52,819 bases of DNA from Acidobacteriota bacterium (GTDB taxonomy: Bacteria; Acidobacteriota; Terriglobia; Acidiferrales; UBA7541), in contig JACQDE010000076.1 in the NCBI GenBank assembly GCA_016201285.1, forward strand, positions 1 to 52,819, given 5' to 3'. The notes beneath the pieces were generated by a model that was not told where the DNA came from, searched no databases, and worked only from the letters and a program-made list of their open reading frames with translations. The position numbers were made by a program, and so were the translations under genes. Positions within the stretch are counted from its first letter, which is position 1. Every line of letters begins with the position of its first letter. Shown piece by piece: positions 1 to 9,541 of the stretch.

Positions 1-69
1 CGAACAGGGAAGGAACTCAGCCGTGCGCAAGAATAAAACACGGATACCACCGGAACCAAAAGCCGCTCC

Positions 70-2379
70 GTGCAGACTCACGTTGACTCGCAATGGCACC
101 CGCATCGAAAAAATCACCCGTTCTTCAGCACCCTGTTAGGACTGGTTGTGGATGGCTTGGGCAACCTTCTTATTAGCCAGGAGCAACTTAGCCGCATCAT
201 TCGTGTGGACGCTGTCACGAGCATCATCTCTACCGTGGCGGGCAGCCCAGCAAATAGATCTGGATTCAGTGGAGACGGTGGCTCCGCAACCGGCGCATTT
301 CTGAATCATCCGACTTGCTTAGCTCTGGATTCTGCCGGGAACCTCTATGTGTGTGACTCTTGGAACTTCCGGGTTCGCCGCATCGATGCGGCGACAGGCA
401 TTATCACCACGGTGGCTGGCAATGGCGTGCAGGGCTACGGGGGCGACGGCGGCCCGGCCACCAACGCAAGCATGAATTATGTTTATGCCCTTGCGGTCGA
501 TCCCCAGGGGAATCTATTCATCGGTGACTGGGTAAACTACCGGGTCCGGCGAGTGGATGCCTTGACCGGCATCATTACGACAGTCGCCGGCAACGGATCT
601 TCGGCCCCCGGCGCAGACGGGATCCCCGCCACGTCTAGCCCAATTAACGAACCCTGGGGGGTCGCAGTGGATAGTTCAAGAAACTTGTTTATTTCCGAGC
701 GCTACAACAGCCGCCTCCGCGTCGTGGCCGCGGGTACGGGCATCATTACCACAATAGCTGGCACCGGCGTCCACGGGTTCAGTGGCGACGGCGGCCCACC
801 CTTAAGTGCGACCTTCTGGGAGCCTTCCGGCCTGCTTGTCGACGCTGCTCGTAATGTCTTCGTTTGCGACACAAACAACCACCGCGTGCGCAAGTTCCCC
901 GTCCCCAACCTGCCCCCAACAGCCAACGCCGGCCCGGATCAAATCATCGAAGCCTCCGGCGCGACCACGTCGGTCACGTTAAATGGCTCCGGCTCCAGCG
1001 ACCCTGATGGCGATACGCTCAGCTTCGAATGGCGCGATGCCTCGAACGCTGTCGTCGGCTCCACGGCCGTCATCACACTGAGCCTCCCACTCGGAACGCA
1101 AACATTCACCTTGACCGTGACCGACCCCAGCGGCGCTTCTTCTTTCGACGCCGTCAACATCACCGTGCGCGACACCACGCCGCCGGCAGTGACAGTGACG
1201 TCGCCCAATGGCGGCGAGAAGCTCTTCACCGGGACGGCCTACACCATCCAGTGGAACGCGTCGGACGCCGTCGGCATTTCTTCCTTCGACGTGTATTTCT
1301 CCACCAACGGCGGATCGAATTACAGCCCCGTGCCCGGCTGCATCGGTGCGCCCGGCACAGCGCGGAGTTGCACGTGGGTCGCTCCCGGCCCAGCCACCAG
1401 CCAGGGGCGCATCCGCGTGACCGCAGTGGATGGTTCCAATAATTCCACCCAGGACGCATCCGACGTCAACTACTCCGTGGTCTCCGGCACCGCTTCCATC
1501 ACCGTGACGCAGCCCAACACCGTGGTGAACTGGAACATCGGCACCACGCAGCAGATCAAGTGGAACCACAACCTGGGCCTGAGTTCCTACGTGCGCATCG
1601 AGCTGAGCCGCGATGTCGGCACGACTTGGGAGCTGCTCGCCGCCTCGGTCAAAAACAACGCCTCCACTTCGGGCGCCTTTTCATGGGTGGTGACCGGGCC
1701 AGCCACCGCGCAGGGGCGCATCCGCGTGACCTGGACCGGCGGTCCGGCCAGTGACCTCAGTGACGTGAACTTCAACATCCCAACGCCTTACATCACTGTC
1801 GCCAGCCCCAGCAGCAGTTCAGCGAATTGGGGCTACGGCAGCCTGCGCTCGCCCACCTGGTCCACCAACCTGGGCGCTGGAGAACGGGTCAACGTCCTGC
1901 TCAGCGCCGATGGCGGCGCAACCTTCCCCATCGTGCTGGCGTCCAACATCGTTGCCTCCAACAAGACGGCGACCATCACTACACCCACCCTGGCCGTGCC
2001 GACGGCTGCCGCGCGCATCCGCGTGGAGTGGGCGGCCAATCCGAGCGTGCAGGGAACGAACCCGGTGAATTTCAAGATCCAGCCGCCCTTCGTCACGGTC
2101 AGCAACCCCAACTCGGCCTCGCACGTGTGGACGATCGATTCCACCAAATCGATTTCTTGGACGCACAACCTGGGCGACCGGGAAGCGGTGCTGATTGAAC
2201 TGTCCCTGGACGGCGGGACCACCTATCCGATCGTGCTTTTCAGCAGTACACCGTGCGATGGCAGCCAGTCGGTGACCGTGCAAAGCGCTTGGGCCACGCA
2301 ACAAGGACGCGTGCGCATTACCTGGACACGCAACGCTGCGGTAACCGACGTCTCGAACCAGAACTTCCCAATCCAGTAG
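70..2379 (+). CDS. NHL-repeat / PKD / Ig-like extracellular protein, N-terminally atypical
   Basis: A 769-residue protein read from a GTG start. Residues about 23-279 hold five NHL-type repeats with the recurring pattern AVD..GNL(Y/F)I.D...RVR(R/K) followed by GIITTVAGNG. NHL repeats form a beta-propeller for protein or ligand binding. Residues about 281-370 are a PKD domain (PPTANAGPDQ opening, SSDPDGDTLSFEW core). Residues about 373-769 hold four related Ig-like modules with SP.....W..GS...I.W..NLG and GR(I/V)R(V/I)TW. This composition is typical of secreted or surface proteins, but no signal peptide precedes the first repeat. The frame is closed by TAA at 34-36, so the 5' end was probably lost or frameshifted, or the true start lies elsewhere. 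No enzyme motif is visible. The fold is clear; the role is unknown. Confidence 0.75.
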   Translation: MQTHVDSQWHPHRKNHPFFSTLLGLVVDGLGNLLISQEQLSRIIRVDAVTSIISTVAGSPANRSGFSGDGGSATGAFLNHPTCLALDSAGNLYVCDSWNFRVRRIDAATGIITTVAGNGVQGYGGDGGPATNASMNYVYALAVDPQGNLFIGDWVNYRVRRVDALTGIITTVAGNGSSAPGADGIPATSSPINEPWGVAVDSSRNLFISERYNSRLRVVAAGTGIITTIAGTGVHGFSGDGGPPLSATFWEPSGLLVDAARNVFVCDTNNHRVRKFPVPNLPPTANAGPDQIIEASGATTSVTLNGSGSSDPDGDTLSFEWRDASNAVVGSTAVITLSLPLGTQTFTLTVTDPSGASSFDAVNITVRDTTPPAVTVTSPNGGEKLFTGTAYTIQWNASDAVGISSFDVYFSTNGGSNYSPVPGCIGAPGTARSCTWVAPGPATSQGRIRVTAVDGSNNSTQDASDVNYSVVSGTASITVTQPNTVVNWNIGTTQQIKWNHNLGLSSYVRIELSRDVGTTWELLAASVKNNASTSGAFSWVVTGPATAQGRIRVTWTGGPASDLSDVNFNIPTPYITVASPSSSSANWGYGSLRSPTWSTNLGAGERVNVLLSADGGATFPIVLASNIVASNKTATITTPTLAVPTAAARIRVEWAANPSVQGTNPVNFKIQPPFVTVSNPNSASHVWTIDSTKSISWTHNLGDREAVLIELSLDGGTTYPIVLFSSTPCDGSQSVTVQSAWATQQGRVRITWTRNAAVTDVSNQNFPIQ

Positions 2380-2991
2380 CGGGGACTGGGGGATTCTGTA
2401 CCCGCTCGCTTCCATCCTCCGCGCGCAGCGCGTTTGCCTGGCTCGGCGCGCAGGATCCTGCCTCCTCCAGACGAAATCCACGCTGCCATCTGCATATGCT
2501 AAGAAGGTACAGTTGGAGAGGAATAATGAGGCAGAAAACTCAGCGATACGGACAACCTATTGAAGCATCGGCTGCGGCGGTGATATGGTGGTGCCGATCG
2601 AGACCGGCAAAAGCGGCGAGGCAGACGTGAGCCAGTCCCCCGGGGCTGGCCGCACGCGCTCCTGATTCAGGTTTACGCACTCATAAATGCTGGTATTCTG
2701 GCAAGCGATGTCGAACAGTTTTCGGGGCCCTCGAGATCTGGGGATTTGCACCTCGTAAGCAGTTCCGTCTCCGGATTGCGCTGTCCCGAAAAGGTGGCAA
2801 TCTGGAGCGATATGCGCGGTTTGGCCCACTCTGCGCCAGTTGCCCCCTAATCTGAACAAAGTGGAATCATAAGACGATCCAATACTCCTGTAAGCTATTG
2901 ACCATGAAGAGGTTGCATAGCACACCTCGCCTTCGAAGTGGTGGAGGGCGTGCTGAATGAAGCTAGAGGTAGTGTAAGAAGGAGGAGCCTG
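2380..2991. other. 612-bp spacer upstream of the hydrogenase operon
   Basis: No convincing gene. A GC hairpin lies at 2631-2650 (GCCAG/CTGGC outer stem, C and G runs inside) without a T-tract. A weak promoter-like pair is present: TTTACG at 2672-2677, a 16-bp gap and TATTCT at 2694-2699. A 34-codon reading frame begins at ATG 2526 but resembles nothing. The hydrogenase operon promoter should lie here, but I cannot place it firmly; I see no FNR-type TTGAT-N4-ATCAA box and no -24/-12 sigma-54 element. Confidence 0.4.
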
Positions 2992-3444
2992 ATGAGCGAG
3001 CAAAGCTCCTGGTTCGGCAGTTTCCTGGCAAAACTCTCCCCCCGTGTCCGCGAAAAGCTGCTCTCCCATGCGAGGGCGTTCCGCTACCTCGATGGCGAGG
3101 CCATCTTCCGCGAGGGCGACCCCAGCCTGTATCTCTACATCCTCAAGCACGGCCGCGTGGCCATTGAAATCCACGTGCCGTCGAAGGGCCGCCAGACGAT
3201 TTTGACCGTCGGGCCGGGCGACATTTTCAGTTGGTCGGCGCTGGTGGAGCCGCGCATCGAGACGGCGTCGGCGCGGGCGATCGAAGAAGTGGAAGTGCTG
3301 GGGATCAAGGGCGGAGAGCTGACAGATTTGTGCCTGGAAGACTCCGAACTGGGCTTCGAACTCTATCGTGCGCTGGCGGAAGTAATCACCGCGCGGCTGG
3401 TGGCTACGCGCCTGCAACTGCTGGACGTCTTCGCCACTACCTGA
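2992..3444 (+). CDS. Cyclic nucleotide-binding-like domain protein, first gene of hydrogenase operon
   Basis: A 150-residue single-domain protein of the CRP/cNMP-binding fold. A glycine-turn beta-roll is visible (YLDGEAIFREGD, LYILKHGRVAIEI, VGPGDIFSWSALVEP) and is followed by the C-helix. The phosphate-binding cassette is not canonical: the usual GE.AL....R.A is FSWSALVEPRIETASA. There is no helix-turn-helix domain, so it is unlikely to be a DNA-binding regulator and more likely modulates the enzyme or a partner protein. The start at ATG 2992 is chosen for AAGGAGG at 2979-2985; an upstream GTG at 2938 has no such site. Its stop sits just before the SD of the next gene. Proteins of this type often accompany group 3b hydrogenase operons. 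Confidence 0.8.
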   Translation: MSEQSSWFGSFLAKLSPRVREKLLSHARAFRYLDGEAIFREGDPSLYLYILKHGRVAIEIHVPSKGRQTILTVGPGDIFSWSALVEPRIETASARAIEEVEVLGIKGGELTDLCLEDSELGFELYRALAEVITARLVATRLQLLDVFATT

Positions 3445-3454
3445 GGAGATCTCC

Positions 3455-4579
3455 ATGGCGACACAGGAGCTGCCCCGCGTCGCGGCTAGTGTGGTCATTC
3501 CAAAAGCTGCCCTTCAACTCCTGTTCGACAATCTGCTCGCCGCCGAGTTCACGCTGGTCGGTCCAACGGTGAGGGACAGCGCCATCGTGCTCGAAGAGAT
3601 TTCGCGAGTGGATGAACTCCCTGCTGGCTGGACCGATGTGCAGCAGCCCGGCCAGTACCGCCTGGCAAAAAACGGCAACGCCTACTTTGACTACAACGTT
3701 GGGCCACAGTCGTGGAAGCGGTTCCTCTTCCCGCCACGGACAACGCTCTATTCGATCGAAAAACCGAACGGCGACTGGAAGATCGAGCCGAACCGCGCGC
3801 CCGCGCCGAGACAAGCCTTCATCGGCGTGCGGGCGTGCGAGTTGGCGGCCATCGCCATCCAGGACCGCGTTTTTCTGGGCAGCGAATACCGCGACCCCTT
3901 CTATTCGGCGCGACGCGAGCAGATTTTCGTGCTGGCGGTGAACTGCAGCAAAGCGGCGCCCACCTGCTTCTGCACCTCGATGAAGACGGGGCCGAAGGTG
4001 ACTGGCACCTTCGATCTCGCGCTCACCGAGCTGAACGACACATTCCTGATCGAAGTCGGCTCCGAGGAAGGCGCGGAGATGCTCCGTGCGACCGGCTGGC
4101 AGCCGGCGAGCGCGTTCGACACCGGTCGTGCCGCGCAGGTAATCGAGCGCACCGAGCGGCAGATCCAGCGCCAGATGCGCACCGACGACCTGCCGAAGAT
4201 GCTCTACGACAACCTGGAGCATCCGCGATGGGACGAGGTGGCCGGCCGTTGCCTGGGCTGCGCCAACTGCACGCTGGTGTGCCCCACGTGCTTCTGTTCG
4301 ACGGTCGAGGACACGAGCGATCTGCGCGGCGAGCACTGCGAGCGCGTGCGCGTGTGGGATTCCTGCTTCGTGCTCGATTTCTCCCACGTGCACGGCGGCA
4401 ACCTCCGGCCCTCGATCCGCGCGCGCTACCGCCAGTGGCTGACGCACAAGCTGGGCTCGTGGATCGACCAGTTCGGCACGTCGGGCTGCGTGGGCTGCGG
4501 CCGCTGCATCACCTGGTGCCCCGTGGGGATCGAGATCACCGAGGAAGTGAAGGCGATCCGGGAAAGGCCGGTCCGATGA
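3455..4579 (+). CDS. hydB: Hydrogenase/sulfhydrogenase beta subunit, 4Fe-4S dicluster electron-transfer protein
   Basis: A 374-residue protein of the HydB / anaerobic sulfite reductase subunit A family. It carries electrons between the [NiFe] module and the flavin subunit. Two cysteine sets for [4Fe-4S] clusters are visible: C266, C269, C272, C276 (CLGCANCTLVCP) and C345, C348, C351, C355 (CVGCGRCITWCP). Earlier, RACELAAIAIQDRVF and a further cysteine-rich stretch (NCSKAAPTCFC) match the family's N-terminal domain. Start ATG 3455 has GAGGAG upstream, overlapping the stop of the preceding gene. The last bases overlap the start of the gamma subunit (ATGA), so translation is probably coupled. 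Cytoplasmic; it has no signal peptide or membrane segment. Confidence 0.9.
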   Translation: MATQELPRVAASVVIPKAALQLLFDNLLAAEFTLVGPTVRDSAIVLEEISRVDELPAGWTDVQQPGQYRLAKNGNAYFDYNVGPQSWKRFLFPPRTTLYSIEKPNGDWKIEPNRAPAPRQAFIGVRACELAAIAIQDRVFLGSEYRDPFYSARREQIFVLAVNCSKAAPTCFCTSMKTGPKVTGTFDLALTELNDTFLIEVGSEEGAEMLRATGWQPASAFDTGRAAQVIERTERQIQRQMRTDDLPKMLYDNLEHPRWDEVAGRCLGCANCTLVCPTCFCSTVEDTSDLRGEHCERVRVWDSCFVLDFSHVHGGNLRPSIRARYRQWLTHKLGSWIDQFGTSGCVGCGRCITWCPVGIEITEEVKAIRERPVR

Positions 4580-5442
4580 ACGCCACGTTCGTACCACCCG
4601 AACAGCACCTGCCCGTCGATCCCATGCTGCCGCATCCGGCGGTGATCCGCGGCATCAAGACGGAAGCCCACGGCATCTCCACGTTCTGGATGTCGCTCGA
4701 AGATCCGCAGTACGCGGCGCAGTACCGCTTCCAGCCGGGCCAATTCAACATGCTCTACCTTCCAGGCTTTGGCGAGGTGGCCATCTCGCTCAGCTCCGAT
4801 CCGGAAAAGATGGAATTGATCGGGCACACAGTGCGCTACGCCGGCAGCGTGACGCGCGGCATTGCGCGGCTGAAGGCCGGTGACCGCATCGGCGTCCGCG
4901 GGCCCTACGGCAGCGCCTGGCCGATGGACAAAGCCGCCGCAAAGAACCTGATCCTTGTGACCGGCGGCATTGGCCTCGCGCCGCTGCGGCCGACGCTCTA
5001 TTCCATCCTGCGGCACCGCGAGCAATACGGCCGCGTGGTGCTGCTCTACGGCGCGCGGACGCCGGCGGACTTGCTCTACACCGATGAGTTTGACCTGTAC
5101 CAGAAGGGACAGATCGAAGTGCACGTCACCGTGGACCGCGCCGACGAAAACTGGAAGGGGCTGGTCGGCGTGGTGCCGCAGCTTTTCTACCGCATCCGCA
5201 TGGACCACAAGAACACGCTGGTGTTCAGTTGCGGCCCGGAAATCATGATGCGCTTTGTGATCTACGAGGCGCTGGCGCGACGCATCCCCAGGGACGCCAT
5301 CTATCTTTCGATGGAACGCAACATGAAGTGCGCCGTGGGCTTTTGCGGGCACTGCCAGTTCGGACCGAACTTCATCTGCAAGCAGGGCCCGGTGCTGAAC
5401 TTCGCCGCGGTCGAGCCGTTCTTCGGCAAGGAGGACTTCTGA
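4576..5442 (+). CDS. hydG: Hydrogenase/sulfhydrogenase gamma subunit, FAD/NAD(P)-binding oxidoreductase
   Basis: A 288-residue ferredoxin-reductase-type flavoprotein that exchanges electrons with NAD(P)H. The FAD domain comes first ([24 protein letters not shown]), then the nucleotide-binding domain ([32 protein letters not shown]). The C-terminus has the PyrK/HydG-like [2Fe-2S] set C252, C257, C260, C268 ([17 protein letters not shown]). ATG 4576 is chosen because it overlaps the beta-subunit stop by four bases; the open frame extends much further upstream but only as a shadow. The AAGGAGG for the next gene lies within its last codons. Confidence 0.9.
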   Translation: MNATFVPPEQHLPVDPMLPHPAVIRGIKTEAHGISTFWMSLEDPQYAAQYRFQPGQFNMLYLPGFGEVAISLSSDPEKMELIGHTVRYAGSVTRGIARLKAGDRIGVRGPYGSAWPMDKAAAKNLILVTGGIGLAPLRPTLYSILRHREQYGRVVLLYGARTPADLLYTDEFDLYQKGQIEVHVTVDRADENWKGLVGVVPQLFYRIRMDHKNTLVFSCGPEIMMRFVIYEALARRIPRDAIYLSMERNMKCAVGFCGHCQFGPNFICKQGPVLNFAAVEPFFGKEDF

Positions 5443-5443
5443 C

Positions 5444-6226
5444 ATGGACGCGCCGAAGCCCAAACTCGCGGTTTTCAAGTTCGCCTCCTGCGACGGCTGC
5501 CAACTGGCCATGCTGAATCTCGAGGACGAATTGCTGGACCTGGCCGGCGCGGTGGAGATCGCCTACTTCCTCGAAGCGCGCTCGAAGATGACCGAGGGCC
5601 CCTACGACGTGACGCTGGTGGAGGGCTCGGTGACCACGCGCGAAGAAGCCGAGCGTATCCGCGAGGTCCGCAAGAACTCGAAATACCTGATCACCATCGG
5701 CGCGTGCGCCACCGCCGGCGGCATCCAGGCGCTGCGCAACTGGAAGGACGTGGACGAGTTCATCCGCATCGTGTACGCCACGCCGGCGTACATCAAGACG
5801 CTGAAGGAATCCACGCCGATTTCCGCGCACGTGGCGGTGGACTTCGAGCTGTACGGCTGCCCGATTAACAAGTACCAGTTGCTGGAAGTGCTCACCGCGC
5901 TGCTGATCGGGCGGACGCCGCACCTGCCGGCGCATTCGGTGTGCGTGGAGTGCAAGCGGCGTGGCGCGGTCTGCGTGACGGTGGCACAGGGAATTCCCTG
6001 CGTCGGGCCGCTGACCCACGCCGGCTGCGGCGCCATCTGCCCGGCCTACAACCGCGGCTGCTACGGCTGCTTCGGCCCGATGGAAAGCCCCAACGCGGAT
6101 TCGCTGATGCGCCACCTGCAAGGATGCGGCGTGCCGCGCGACGACCTGGTGCGGTTACTGCGCGGCTTCACCGGCTACGCCGAGGCGTTCCGGTCCGCCA
6201 GCGAGAAACTAGAGAAAGCGCCATGA
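5444..6226 (+). CDS. hydD: [NiFe]-hydrogenase small (delta) subunit
   Basis: A 260-residue small subunit carrying the Fe-S clusters that pass electrons from the Ni-Fe site. The proximal-cluster motif is at the start ([12 protein letters not shown]16 and C19), then [11 protein letters not shown], and a cysteine-rich C-terminus ([36 protein letters not shown]). Length and lack of a Tat signal fit the cytoplasmic group 3 enzymes, not membrane uptake hydrogenases. Start ATG 5444 follows AAGGAGG around 5428. Its stop overlaps the ATG of the large subunit. Confidence 0.92.
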   Translation: MDAPKPKLAVFKFASCDGCQLAMLNLEDELLDLAGAVEIAYFLEARSKMTEGPYDVTLVEGSVTTREEAERIREVRKNSKYLITIGACATAGGIQALRNWKDVDEFIRIVYATPAYIKTLKESTPISAHVAVDFELYGCPINKYQLLEVLTALLIGRTPHLPAHSVCVECKRRGAVCVTVAQGIPCVGPLTHAGCGAICPAYNRGCYGCFGPMESPNADSLMRHLQGCGVPRDDLVRLLRGFTGYAEAFRSASEKLEKAP

Positions 6227-7542
6227 GCCAGCCGGATGCGGATGCCCGCACGCCCACGCGCACGATCAAGGTGGACTACCTCAGCCGCGTCGAAGGAGAA
6301 GGCGGGCTGTACGTGCGGGCGCACAATGGACAGGTGCTCGACGTAAAGCTCAACATCTTCGAGCCGCCGCGCTTTTTCGAAGCGTTTCTCCGCGGGCGGC
6401 ACTTCCAGGAAGTGCCGGACATCACCGCTCGCATCTGCGGCATCTGCCCGGTGGCCTATCAGATGAGCTCGGTTCATGCGCTGGAAGCGGCATTGGGTGT
6501 CAAGCCCGCGCCGGAAATCCGCATGCTGCGGCGGTTGTTCTACTGCGGCGAATGGATCGAAAGCCACGCGCTGCACATCTACCTGCTGCACGCGCCGGAT
6601 TTTCTGGGCTACGAGAGCGCGGTTTCGCTGGCCGCGGACTATCCCGACGTGGTGAAGCGCGCGCTGCGGCTGAAGAAAGTTGGGAACGACATCCTGGAGA
6701 TGATGGCCGGGCGCGCCACGCATCCGGTAGCGGCGTGCGTGGGCGGGTTCTACAAGGCGCCGCGCAAGCGGGAATTGCTGCGCTTCCGCAACGAGCTGCA
6801 ATGGGCGCTGGAGGCCGCGATGGAAACGGTAAAGCTCGTCGCCGGCTTCCAGTTTCCCGCGCTCGAGCCGGATTACGAGTTTGTTTCCGTGTCGCACCCG
6901 AACGAGTACCCGATGAACGAACGGCGGATTGTTTCGTCGAAGGGCGTGGACATCGAGCCGGGGGATTTCGAGAGCGTGTTCCTCGAAGAGCACGTGCAAC
7001 GCTCCACCGCGCTGCATTCAACGCGAGCGGACAAAGGCACCAGCTATTTCGTTGGGCCGCTGGCGCGGCTCAATTTGAACTTCGAGAAGCTCCTGCCCGC
7101 GGCAAAGGAAGCGGCGCGCGCCTCCGGCGTGAAGTGGCCGTGTCGCAATCCGTACAGGGGCATCATCGCGCGCGGCATCGAGCTGGTGCACGCGATCGAA
7201 GAGGCGCTGGCCATCATCGAGAACTATCAGGAGCCGGCTTCGAGCCGCGTGGAAATCAATGTGCACGCAGGCGAGGGCTGCGCCGCTACCGAGGCGCCAC
7301 GCGGCGTGCTCTACCACCGTTACCGGATCAACGACCGCGGTCTGGTGGAGTTCGCGAAGATCGTGCCGCCCACGGCGCAGAACTACCGCCGCATGGAGGA
7401 CGATCTGCGCCTGCTGCTGCCCGGCATCCTCGAGCGGCCCGAGGCGGAGATCACGCACCTCTGCGAGCAGCTCGTGCGCAGCTACGACCCCTGCATCTCC
7501 TGCTCGACGCACTTTTTGAAACTCCGCCTCGAGCGGACATAG
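6223..7542 (+). CDS. hydA: [NiFe]-hydrogenase large (alpha) subunit, group 3b-like
   Basis: A 439-residue catalytic subunit (H2 = 2H+ + 2e-) coupled here to NAD(P). The N-terminus [15 protein letters not shown] and the [18 protein letters not shown] block are typical of group 3. L1 motif: [10 protein letters not shown] with C72 and C75. The position usually held by histidine (C-x2-C-x3-H) is Tyr79. L2 motif: DPCISCSTH with C424, C427 and H430, then a nine-residue tail FLKLRLERT that the adjacent maturation protease would be expected to cleave after H430. ATG 6223 overlaps the small-subunit stop. Group 3b assignment rests on gene order beta-gamma-delta-alpha and is inference. Confidence 0.92.
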   Translation: MSQPDADARTPTRTIKVDYLSRVEGEGGLYVRAHNGQVLDVKLNIFEPPRFFEAFLRGRHFQEVPDITARICGICPVAYQMSSVHALEAALGVKPAPEIRMLRRLFYCGEWIESHALHIYLLHAPDFLGYESAVSLAADYPDVVKRALRLKKVGNDILEMMAGRATHPVAACVGGFYKAPRKRELLRFRNELQWALEAAMETVKLVAGFQFPALEPDYEFVSVSHPNEYPMNERRIVSSKGVDIEPGDFESVFLEEHVQRSTALHSTRADKGTSYFVGPLARLNLNFEKLLPAAKEAARASGVKWPCRNPYRGIIARGIELVHAIEEALAIIENYQEPASSRVEINVHAGEGCAATEAPRGVLYHRYRINDRGLVEFAKIVPPTAQNYRRMEDDLRLLLPGILERPEAEITHLCEQLVRSYDPCISCSTHFLKLRLERT

Positions 7543-7550
7543 GTTGGAAC

Positions 7551-8132
7551 ATGAAAACGGAAACCACGTCTGATTCATCTTGTCGCGAAGGTAAATCTGG
7601 AGCATCGCTGAAAGTTTTTGCGTTCGGCAATCCGTTTGCCGGGGATGACGCCGCAGGCCCGGCGCTGCTGGAGGGGTTGCGGGATGCGTGCAGCAGCGCC
7701 TGCAAATTTCACCTGCTGCGGCAGCCCGGGCTGGAGTTGCTGCCGCTGCTGCGCAGCGGAGACGTCGTGCTGTTCATTGACGCGGTCGAGAGCGGCGCGC
7801 CGGCCGGCACGCTGCACCTGATTCCACTTCCCTCGCCGGGGCTCGCAGCGCGGGCGCTTGGCTCGCTTTCCGGCCACGGCTGGGGGCTGACGGAGACGAT
7901 TGATCTCGCGCGGGCGCTCGGCGAACCGCTGCCGCGCATGATGCTGCTGGGCATCGAACTCGGGCAAACGGAGCACGGCGCGCCGCGCTCGCGGGCGGTC
8001 GAAGAGGCGCTGATCACCGTGCAGGAGAATTTTTCACGGCTGTGCGCGTTGTTGCGCGAAGAGGAGTCGCTCGTGTGGCGGCTGCCGCTGAGTTTTCCGC
8101 CGGGCGACCGCTCGTTTCCGGGGGTGCTGTGA
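7551..8132 (+). CDS. Hydrogenase maturation endopeptidase (HyaD/HycI/HoxW family)
   Basis: A 193-residue protease that removes the C-terminal tail of the large subunit after nickel insertion. The family metal-binding acids and histidine are visible: GNPFAGDDAAGP near residues 26-37, IDAVESGAPAGTLH, and SGHGWGLTETIDLARALG. A 19-residue N-terminal extension and a C-terminal extension lie outside the core. ATG 7551 is the first in-frame start after the large-subunit stop, eight bases downstream; the longer reading frame upstream is a shadow of hydA. Its stop overlaps the hypC start as TGATG. Confidence 0.88.
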   Translation: MKTETTSDSSCREGKSGASLKVFAFGNPFAGDDAAGPALLEGLRDACSSACKFHLLRQPGLELLPLLRSGDVVLFIDAVESGAPAGTLHLIPLPSPGLAARALGSLSGHGWGLTETIDLARALGEPLPRMMLLGIELGQTEHGAPRSRAVEEALITVQENFSRLCALLREEESLVWRLPLSFPPGDRSFPGVL

Positions 8133-8401
8133 TGTGCCTGGCGGTGCCGGGAAAAATCCTCGCGGTAGAGGAGCGCAACGGCGCGCGGTTTGCCCGCGTG
8201 GAGTTCGGCGGCATCACGCGCGAGGCGTGTCTCGACTTGGTGCCCGAAGCCGCCGCCGGAGACTACGTGCTGGTGCACGTCGGCTTCGCCATCAGCCGCG
8301 TGGACGCGGAGGAGGCTGCGCGGACGTACAAACTCCTGGAGGAGATGGAGCTGCTCGAAGCGGAGGGGCTGGGCGCGGGGGCTAACGCGCCCGCGGAGTG
8401 A
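8132..8401 (+). CDS. hypC: Hydrogenase assembly chaperone HypC
   Basis: An 89-residue HypC/HupF protein. It begins MCLAVPGKIL, the signature in which Cys2 (exposed after Met removal) binds the Fe(CO)(CN)2 precursor together with HypD. The DYVLVHVGFAISRVDAEEA stretch is the conserved C-terminal half. The true start at 8132 is fixed by the MCLAVPGK signature; the frame is open earlier only because it overlaps the protease gene. Translation is probably coupled through TGATG. Confidence 0.95.
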   Translation: MCLAVPGKILAVEERNGARFARVEFGGITREACLDLVPEAAAGDYVLVHVGFAISRVDAEEAARTYKLLEEMELLEAEGLGAGANAPAE

Positions 8402-8410
8402 GCGAGCCGG

Positions 8411-9541
8411 ATGAAATACATTGACGAGTATCGCGACGCCCGGGTGGCGAAGAAACTGGCGGCGCAGATTGCGCGGCGCGTCACGCGGCCGTGGACGCTG
8501 ATGGAAATCTGCGGCGGGCAGACGTACACGTTGGTGCGCTACGGCATCGAGGAGCTGCTTCCCGCGCAGGTGCAACTGGTGCACGGGCCGGGCTGCCCGG
8601 TATGCGTCACGCCGCTGGAATTGATTGACAAGGCCATCGAGCTGGCGGCGCGCCCGGACGTCACGTTCGTGTCGTACGGCGACATGCTGCGCGTGCCGGG
8701 CTCGCGTTCCGACCTGCTTCGCGTGAAGGCCGCCGGCGGCGACGTGCGCATGGTTTACACGCCAATGGAGGCCGTGAAGATCGCGCGCGCGTCCCGAAGC
8801 TTCGGGACGCAACGGAAAGTCGTCTTCTTCGCCATCGGATTTGAGACCACAGCGCCGGCGCACGCGCTGGCTCTGCAGCAGGCGCAGCGCGAGGGGTTGG
8901 ACAATTTTTTCCTGCTTGTCTCGCACGTGCTGGTGCCGCCGGCGATCCGGCTGCTGCTGGAATCACCGCACAACCGCGTGAACGGCTTCATTGCGCCGGG
9001 ACACGTCTGCACGGTGATGGGCTACCGCGAATACGAAACCCTGTGCCGGGATTTCCGCGTGCCGATGGTCGTGGGCGGGTTCGAGCCGGCCGATTTGCTC
9101 GAGGCCATCTTGATGCTCGTGGCGCAGCTCGAAGAGGGCCGCGCGGAAGTGGGAAACCAGTACGTGCGCTCGGCGAGCCGCGAAGGCAACCTGCCGGCGC
9201 AGCGCGCGATGGAGGAAGTCTTCGAAGTGTGCGACCGGCCTTGGCGCGGCATCGGCCCCATCGCGCAGAGCGGGCTGCGGCTGCGCCCGCAGTTCGCCGC
9301 CTTTGACGCCGAGCAAGTCTTCAGCCTCACGAGCGGCCGCGTCCAGGAATCGCCGGAATGCATCAGCGCACTGGTGCTGCAAGGGCTGAAGAAGCCGATG
9401 GAGTGCCCGGCGTTCGGTGTGCGCTGCACGCCGGAGTCGCCGCTCGGCGCGCCGATGGTTTCCGCCGAGGGCGCGTGCGCGGCGTACTACCACTACCGGC
9501 GGCACGCGGTCACGCGGCCGGAGGGCTGCGATGTCCGATGA
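8411..9541 (+). CDS. hypD: Hydrogenase formation protein HypD
   Basis: A 376-residue [4Fe-4S] scaffold protein on which Fe(CO)(CN)2 is assembled. Expected motifs are present: [52 protein letters not shown], and C-terminal cluster cysteines in CPAFGVRC and [10 protein letters not shown]. Length is normal for the family. It lies nine bases after hypC and its last bases overlap the hypE start, so hypC-hypD-hypE are likely translated together. Confidence 0.95.
   Translation: MKYIDEYRDARVAKKLAAQIARRVTRPWTLMEICGGQTYTLVRYGIEELLPAQVQLVHGPGCPVCVTPLELIDKAIELAARPDVTFVSYGDMLRVPGSRSDLLRVKAAGGDVRMVYTPMEAVKIARASRSFGTQRKVVFFAIGFETTAPAHALALQQAQREGLDNFFLLVSHVLVPPAIRLLLESPHNRVNGFIAPGHVCTVMGYREYETLCRDFRVPMVVGGFEPADLLEAILMLVAQLEEGRAEVGNQYVRSASREGNLPAQRAMEEVFEVCDRPWRGIGPIAQSGLRLRPQFAAFDAEQVFSLTSGRVQESPECISALVLQGLKKPMECPAFGVRCTPESPLGAPMVSAEGACAAYYHYRRHAVTRPEGCDVR

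Noticed and set aside
2526..2630. 34-codon reading frame with a weak GAGAGG upstream
   Set aside because: No recognisable sequence, rare composition (WWCRSRPAKAARQ) and no support from context.
2840..2991. FNR, CRP or sigma-54 site upstream of the hydrogenase operon
   Set aside because: No half-site pair with correct spacing was found; TTGACC at about 2895 has no matching -10.
2557..3498. Long minus-strand open frame opposite the cNMP-like gene
   Set aside because: It is a shadow: the plus-strand frame has a clear domain and ribosome site, the minus frame has neither.
3712..4575. In-frame extension upstream of the hydrogenase gamma subunit
   Set aside because: The translation is an alternative-frame shadow of the beta subunit; ATG 4576 with overlap gives a normal-length protein.
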